Assembly (NCBI RefSeq): GCF_030272615.1 | Contig: NC_081406.1 | Location: forward strand, 401,276,939-401,340,938 | Direction of reading: 5' to 3' | DNA from: Cryptomeria japonica | Lineage: Eukaryota; Streptophyta; Pinopsida; Cupressales; Cupressaceae | DNA length: 64,000 nt | Notes under the pieces: model-generated | What the model saw: only the letters and a program-made list of their open reading frames with translations | What the model was told of the DNA's origin: nothing | The model's database searches: none | Position numbers and translations under genes: made by a program | In this document: positions 57,547 through 64,000 of the stretch, piece after piece | How positions within the stretch are numbered: the stretch's first letter is position 1 | Layout: the number at the start of each line of letters is the position of its first letter

Positions 57547-59254
57547 TTATGGAGAGCATCCACACAAACTCAACTACTTAGGGATATCTTTTTCCCAACT
57601 CACCTATTTAATAGGTGTGTTTCATCAATTAGGTTCTCTCACTCTCTTAATTCATCAACACCTTTCCTTTGTAGTGACTCACAAACACACATCACCCCTC
57701 AACCTAAGATTGTCAACCACCCTTCATGATACTTCTCTTCCATGCCTCCATACAACACTCAACACCTTCATACATTCTTCAAGGACTTAGCATACCTGGT
57801 TACCATAGCTTTTCCCAATGGCTCAACTCATAATTTTAGGACAATCATTATAGAACAAATGACTCTTTCTTGGAAGCCACATTTGGAAAATGGAAACAAG
57901 TCTTTTCAAACTCTCTTTAAAACAAACAAAATCAAATCACTCCACTCTTCCCAACTTACAAACTTAACCATAGACTCAACTCATTGTCACAAGAAATATG
58001 CATTCATACAAATGTTCAAGAATATTCACTTATCATGGGCCTATACCTCTTCCAAAAGTACCAAAAAATCATTCACAAAGCCATACAACATTAGTGTTTC
58101 CATTTCTTGATATCCATACACATTTACAAACCCAACAACCATCCCCGACTTGACAACATTGAAAGTCTTAGTATGTTGTCCTTATGTGATAACCATGATT
58201 AGGTTTGAAAATAATTAACATTTTTAAGTTTCGGTTCCACACAAGGGAACAAGGGTTTGTCTCAGAGCCAAAAACACATTCTATCCCCTTAAAACCCTCC
58301 ACCATTCATCTAACACATGTATATTGCAACAAACCCTTCAAGGCTGTCTTTTCTCCAATCTGAGACATCAAACAATCATTAGATCTCTTCAAAACACATG
58401 CAAAATTTATGTAACATCCCTAAAAACTTTCAAATAACAAAGAATACATTATAATACATGTTTATACCCATTGGTGGGCTTATTTGGCAATGCATATAAA
58501 AGATATCACATTTTAAAAGTCACTATTTACCCTAGATCAAATTATGATAGTTTTTACAAAATTTATTAGATCTTCCTCAATATGAAACCAAAGCACATGA
58601 AACAAATTGCATATGATAGAGAAATAATCAAGGTATCATCCCAAACTAGTTTTCAAGACAAAAGGATGATAAATCAATATGATTCAAGCCTGAGATCAAA
58701 TTGTCACACGTGGAAATAACAAGAAAAGTTCAGCAAATGTCTATGTTTCAATTGATTGTCCTTCAAACTTCAATACAATCTTCAAATCCCAACCCCATGG
58801 TAGAGCATCCAAGGCCCATTTAAGACTTTATGAGTAATTTATAACCTCTTACAACCACTTTTAAAACTCCATTTGACTGTTGGAGACATAAAACTGCCCT
58901 TTACAAATAAAAGTTGCTCATGACAACTTTCAACATTTTATTAAACCATGACCTTAAACACATTTAAATAGGTCCAAATAACATGAAAGGACCTTTGGGA
59001 CCAAATTTAACATTATTACATTAATTTGACACACTTTGACCCATTTGCACAATATTGGCCAAATCAGGACCTTCCTAGGACCAACTAAACAATCTTGATT
59101 ACATGAATGGTCAAATGACCTTATTACAATGCTATCGGTCTCACTAGACCTTATTTGACACAAGAAACCATCTAGAACTCAAAATTTTCATATTTGACCC
59201 CATATAGGTCATTTGAATTAGGAGGTACACTTGGTTCACTTGGTGCTCCTGCAT
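57547..59254 (-). repeat. 3' LTR of element H (about 1,708 bp)
   Basis: Co-linear with the right LTR from gagagcatccaca to ttcacttggtgctcctgca. Open frames on the plus strand (57517-58110) and minus strand (58954-59163) recur in the other LTR in broken form and are not genes. Confidence 0.8.
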
Positions 59255-59440
59255 GACACTCCCCACCTTGAAAAATCATCATGTCCCATGAGGAATATCA
59301 ACTCTAGCCTTCTGAAAATCTATAAGAAACTGATAAAAACTAGAATAATAAAACCAATTAGTTCACAAAGGAACTCCAACCACCATAGTACTTGGTGGAT
59401 ACCAAGAATCTTCAATAGGCGCTTGCCCTTGCACCTTCTT

Positions 59441-60045
59441 CTACACTTCCTCAACCTTTGTTTGTTGTACCTTCTCCTTATCTACAACATCATATTTATC
59501 CTTCACCATGTCCTGCACAAATGGACATAAAACTGAACCAACCATTATACCTGCACACAAATGATCATTTCCAACCCTTTCTAGTCGTGACTTGGCTACC
59601 AACTCTTCATCCTCAAGCAATGTCTTCTTCCCAAACATGACTATTTTGTTCTTATCCTTGCCATCATGATTCATTGGCCATAAAGTGTACTTAATTTCAT
59701 CCTTTTCAATAGTATAAGTATTTCTCCTACCATCATAACTAATATGGTTGTCATATTTCCAAGGTCTACCAAGTAAAATATGGCTACATTCCATGGGTAA
59801 AATGTCACATAGAACACTCTCCTTATATTGACCAATCTGAAAATCAACCCCTGCTTGTTCCTTAACCAATAGGCTAACATCATCATTGACCCAAGAAACT
59901 CTATAAGGATTTTTATGAGGCAATCTTTCCAAATGTAACTTTTCAATCATTTCAGTAGAAACCATGTTATCAATGGAACCATAATCAATAATAAAAGTAC
60001 AAACTTTACCTTTACATTGACACCCTGTTCTAAAGAGGCTCCTTC
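59441..60045 (-). pseudogene. Gypsy retropepsin-like aspartic protease domain of element H
   Basis: The domain opens with CQCKGKVCTFIID-Y-GS at about 60030-59970, where the catalytic D-[ST]-G reads D-Y-G. NMVSTEMIEKLHL, then VDFQIGQYKESVLCDILPME and SHILLGRPW follow. This order (active site, flap region, ILLGRPW) is typical of plant Ty3/gypsy protease. The frame is open from 59965 to 59441 and continues the Gag frame. Beyond the ILLGRPW motif only a charged tail remains, with no reverse transcriptase. The Ser-to-Tyr change suggests inactivity. Confidence 0.8.
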
Positions 60046-60085
60046 TCTAGATGGGTTCAGATTCCTATGAGGTCTTCAAGATATT

Positions 60086-60973
60086 TTACTTGATAATCAA
60101 ACACTCACCAACTTCACCAATGCAATCAGTCACCTTTAGACTACCACTATCAACTTCCTCCTCTTGAGAAAATGCAACCCTCTTGTCAACCTTATATGAT
60201 GATGATGTTGTCTTTTCAGGACACTTAAAAGAAAGATGACCATACTCATTATACTTATAACATTCTTCCACACTTTTGGGGTTAGCAATTACCAACTCAT
60301 CTTGAATATTGAATCTATGACCACCAAGGTACCTAGCCACCTTTTCAATGTCATTTTCATCCCTTCCTACTCTTATACTCAACTTATAAAACTCATCAGT
60401 ATATGCTTTCACATCTAAATCCCTTCATTTTAAACTTTCCAATTTATTAAACATTTGAACCTCAGTCTCTAGGAAGAAATTTACCTTTGATTTTCACCAC
60501 CATTCTATCCATGAGATGATCTTTGCCATGCCCTTCTTCCTTCTTTATTCCTATTCATAATCCCACCATATGAGTGCATGCCATTTCAACTTTGTCTTTG
60601 CCACTTTGACCTTTTGATCCTATAACACATCTTCACTCTTAAAATAAGTGTCCATGGTTGCAACCCAATCAAGTAGTCATTCCTCATGCATATTCCCACC
60701 ATACATAGGTAGGTCAACTCTTTCCTTGTACTGATCACCTTTCACTCCCTTTAACAATACGAGTGTCCGCTGCTCTTCAGGATCTATTTGTTCTTCCTCC
60801 TATGCTTCTTGGAACTCCTCTTCTTCTTCCTCTTCATCACTCACATCTTTTACATTAACATTCCTTTTTTTATTGGACTCTAAGGCTTCAAGCCTTGCCA
60901 TCACCGCATTATAGGATTCTTGCAACCTTGCATTCTTCTCCTTCAACTCTTGTAACTCTCTAGGAGTACCCAT
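60086..60973 (-). pseudogene. Gypsy Gag of element H
   Basis: Starts MGTPRELQELKEKNARLQES (60973), a short coiled coil, then a Glu-rich run (EEEEEE). The retrotransposon Gag core follows: MEDTYFKSED-type WVATMDTYF, KVAKTKLKWHALIWW and VKAYTDEFYKLS with RYLGG. A zinc knuckle CYKYNEYGHLSFKC follows, whose second Cys is Tyr. Several stops interrupt it, all in one frame shared with the protease, so Gag and protease form one polyprotein. Confidence 0.78.
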
Positions 60974-61057
60974 ACTCTTAGGACGTATATTGAAATTAAC
61001 CTCTTACTCACTCTTCTCTCAAATCCCAACTATATTATTCAGGGATGTACTTCCTTA

Positions 61058-61071
61058 CTCTGATACCAATA
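61058..61071 (-). other. Primer-binding site of element H
   Basis: Minus strand TTGGTATCAGAGTA adjoins the LTR end: an initiator-Met type site, unlike the gypsy element at 30277-34030. Confidence 0.75.
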
Positions 61072-62785
61072 TGATGCAGAGCATCCACAAAAGCTCAACT
61101 ACTTAGGGAGATCTTTCTCCCAACTCACCTATTTAATAGGTGTGTTTCATCAATTAGGTGCTCTCACTCTCTTAATTAATCAACACCTTTCCTTTTTAGT
61201 GACTCACAAACACACATCATGCCTCAACCCAAGATTGTCAAACACCCTTCATAATACTTCTCTTCCATGCCTCCATACAACACTCAACACCTTCATACAT
61301 CCTTCAAGGACTCAACATACGTGGTTACCATAACTCTTCCCAATGTCTCAACTCATAATTTTAGGATAGTAAGTATAGAACACATGACTATTTCTTGGTA
61401 GCCACATTTATAAAATGGAAACAAGTCTTGTCACACTCTCTTGACAACCAACAAAATCAAATCACTCCTCTTCCCAACTTACAAACTTAACCATAGACTC
61501 AACTCATTGTCACAAGAAAGACAATCATACAAATGTTCAAGAAAAGTCACTTATCATGGGCTTATAACTATTCCAAAAGTACCAAAACTTCATTAAAAAA
61601 TCCATACAAAATTAGTGTTTCCATTCCCTAATATCCATACACATTTACAAACCCAACAACCATCCTAAACTTGACAAACATTGAAAGTCTCAGTTTGTTG
61701 TCCTTTTGTGACAACCATGATTAGGTTTGGAAATAGTTAACATCCTTGAGTTTTGGTTCCACACAAGGGAATAAGGGTTTTTATCAGAGCCAAAAACACA
61801 TTCTATCCCCTTCACACCCTCCACCATTCATCTAACACATGCATATTGCAACAAACCCTTCAAGACTATCTTTTCTCCAATCCAAGACATCAAACAGACA
61901 TTAGATCTCTTTAAAACACATGCAAAATTGATGTAACATCGATGAAAAATTTAAAAGAAGAAATAACACATTATAATATATTTTGATGCCCATTGGTGTG
62001 CTTATTTGGCAATGCATATAAAATATATCACATTTTAAAGGTCATTGTTTACCCTAGATCAAATTATGATGGTTTTTACAAGATTTATTGGATCTTCCTC
62101 AATATGAAACTAAATCACATGAAAAAAATTATATATGATAGATAAATCATCAAGGTATCATCCCAAACTATTTTTCAAGACAAAAGGTTGATTAATCAAT
62201 GTGATTCAAGCCTGACATCAGATTGTCAAACGTTGAAATAACAAGGAAAGTGCAGCAAATGTCTATGTTTCAATTGATTGTCCTTCAAACTTAAATACAA
62301 TCTCCAAATCCCAACCCCATGGTCGACCATCCAAGGCTCATTTAAGCCTTGAGGAGGCAGTTATAACCCCTTACAACCACTTTTAAAAATCCATTTGACC
62401 GTTGGAGACATAAAACTACACTTTACAAAGAAAAGTTGCTCATGACAATATTTGTCAATAATGACAACTTTCAACATTTTATTAAACCATGACCTTAAAC
62501 ACATTTAAATAGGTCCAAATAGACATGAAAGGAACTTTGGGACCAAATTTAACATTATAACATCAATTTGACACATTTTGACCCATTTGCATAGTATTGG
62601 CCAAATCAGGACCTTCCTAGGACCAACTAGACAATCTTGATTACATGAATGGTTAAATGACCTTATTAAAATGCTATTGGTCTCATTAGACCTTATTTGA
62701 CACAAGAAACCATCTAGAACTCAAAATTTTCATATTTGACCCCATATAGGTCATTGGATTAGGGGGTTCACTTGGTGCTCCTACA
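61072..62785 (-). repeat. 5' LTR of element H (about 1,714 bp)
   Basis: Minus-strand start TGTAGGAGCACC (62785), end CTGCATCA (61072). It is similar to 57547-59254 with scattered substitutions and a short extra segment near 62446-62470. Confidence 0.82.
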
Positions 62786-64000
62786 CCAATCATGCCCCTA
62801 ATGGGCTATCACAACATCACAACCTTTGTCGATGGTGTATCTTGACCACTAAAATCTTGCACCTAACACTTCGTATCACTTATATACGCATTTCAAGCTG
62901 AGGGCAAAAAACATGTGTACCATTGCACACTTGACCCATACTCATCGATCTATATAGATAATCAATACAACTTTATTGTATTACTAATGTGGGATAAACA
63001 GTAAAAAACCATTACATGCAGAGTTTGTTTCTTTGGTGTACAATATATTTTCTCTGCTAGAACGTCTCAAAGATATCTCTGTCATGTTGACCCATCTCAG
63101 TACTGATCCCTTCTATTAGTACATATTTTTTTTCACATCAATGACAATATTATTAATAAAATTAACCCTAACCATTGTCCCATACTAGGACAATTATCTT
63201 TGGTCATGTGTTTACCTCTTTGATTTTTCCCTAAAGGCCATATTCACTACCCTAAGTCAGTTGCTTGAGCTTGTGGTGACAGTTCTCTTTATCTTGGTTA
63301 TGATGTAAGTATTTATGTGTAATAATTTATTAGGATGATGATATTATTTTATATGTAATTATTAATGATTGTTAGTATTATTATTAATATTATTATTTAA
63401 TTAAAAATATGATTTATTTATATTTATATTAAAGTGATTATTTCTACTATTTAATAATGAGATTAATTATTTATGAGACTATGATTAATTGAGTTCTTTT
63501 TGGTGGGGAATAATAAATTATATAAAAGCTTTATTCGTGTAAATATATTTTAAGTGGGATGGTATATATTATACTTTGGATATATATTTAATTAAATTTT
63601 AGTGGTGGGGAGTTGTTTTCCATTTATGAGTTTAATCTTTGTTTATGCTTTATTTGTGAGAGTTGTTTGATTGTTCTCGTACACAATTTGGTAAATGGAT
63701 TTTACATTATTTTAGGTGTTGTTTTTGTAGAGAAAATATTACTCATTAATGATGAGAGGTTTTTTATTTTGATGTGTGAGGAGAGGATTTTGTTAGATTT
63801 TGTTTCTAATTCTTTGTGCATTTGGTGAGGGTTTCTTGTTGGAGTTTTCTTGAGATTGTTTGGGGAGGATTTCTAGTTTATTTGTTGCTACATTTGCTTG
63901 GTTTCTGATTGGGAGTATTGTTGGTTGTGCATGGATTGTCCTCATGATTTTATCTTCCTCTTCTTCATTTCTTTATTTCTCCATAGGACATGAGGTAGGA
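62786..64000. other. Unassigned right end, possibly more of the second LARD LTR
   Basis: From about 63290 the sequence is strongly AT-rich (taattatt, tatatatttaatt). It ends in ttctccataggacatgaggtagga, which recalls the aggaggtaggaattc segment of the first LARD's LTR near 12620. This hints that the second LARD's LTR continues here beyond G and H, but the match is short. No coding frame is convincing. Confidence 0.3.

Larger units (their letters stand above)
57547..62785 (-). mobile_element. Element H: gypsy derivative with Gag and protease only
   Basis: LTRs are 57547-59254 and 61072-62785 (about 1.71 kb each, co-linear), and the internal part is 1.8 kb. Reading leftward: primer-binding site, Gag with a damaged zinc knuckle, retropepsin-like domain, a short tail, and a G-rich purine tract (AAGGTGGGGAGTG) at the 3' LTR. 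Reverse transcriptase, RNase H and integrase are absent, so it depends on another element. I could not find a clean target duplication: the left LTR begins TT rather than TG and its edge is uncertain. Confidence 0.8.

Noticed and set aside
57542-62790. Target duplication for element H
   Set aside because: Candidate flanks (atcat and ccaat) do not match, and the left LTR edge is uncertain.

Overview
The window reads as nuclear DNA of a seed plant, most likely a gymnosperm (inference). It is almost entirely stacked LTR retrotransposons, many carrying a C-rich or G-rich 'TTCACCCCCC' motif at one LTR end and using a primer-binding site for initiator-Met tRNA. I found no host gene, rRNA, tRNA or CRISPR array. 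The content is two large nests of broken elements.

Left part. Element A (1-5193, minus, cut by the window edge) is the first of three copies of a non-autonomous LTR family with two ORFs: ORF1, a coiled-coil protein with four CCHC zinc knuckles, and ORF2, about 1,100 residues of unknown function. No protease, integrase or reverse transcriptase is present. An unassigned stretch follows, then a 5'-truncated Ty1/copia element (copia-2, 6462-30276). Its 3' LTR is interrupted by element B (10218-30178, same family as A). B's ORF1 is in turn interrupted by a giant-LTR, non-coding element of LARD type (11253-24502; LTRs 4.59 and 4.53 kb, internal 4.1 kb, perfect 5-bp target duplication).

Middle. A minus-strand Ty3/gypsy 5' end (30277-34030) abuts an unidentified open frame (34031-35143) that carries 11 stops but no frameshift. 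Next comes a diverged second LARD (about 36231 onward), recognised by homology to the internal domain and LTR start of the first.

Right part. The second LARD's 3' LTR is interrupted by element D (37866-55580, minus, internally deleted). D is interrupted by element C (39020-52379, plus, same family as A and B, perfect target duplication). C's ORF2 is interrupted by a near-complete copia element (copia-1, 43794-50543, minus). The 3' LTR of C plus its flank was later duplicated in tandem. Beyond D lie a probable LTR (G) and a minus-strand gypsy derivative with only gag and protease (H, 57547-62785).

How the parts may work together. The pol-less A/B/C/D family and the autonomous copia elements have unrelated internal genes but share cis-signals: the same primer-binding site, the same purine tract, an inverted repeat bracketing that tract, and a terminal LTR hairpin whose stem sequence covaries between families while its C-rich loop stays constant. 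The simplest reading is that the pol-less family is moved in trans by copia machinery. Decay is dominated by premature stops, often TAG where a sister copy has CAG, with few frameshifts. That is the pattern expected from deamination of methylated cytosine. Boundaries and homologies were judged by eye.
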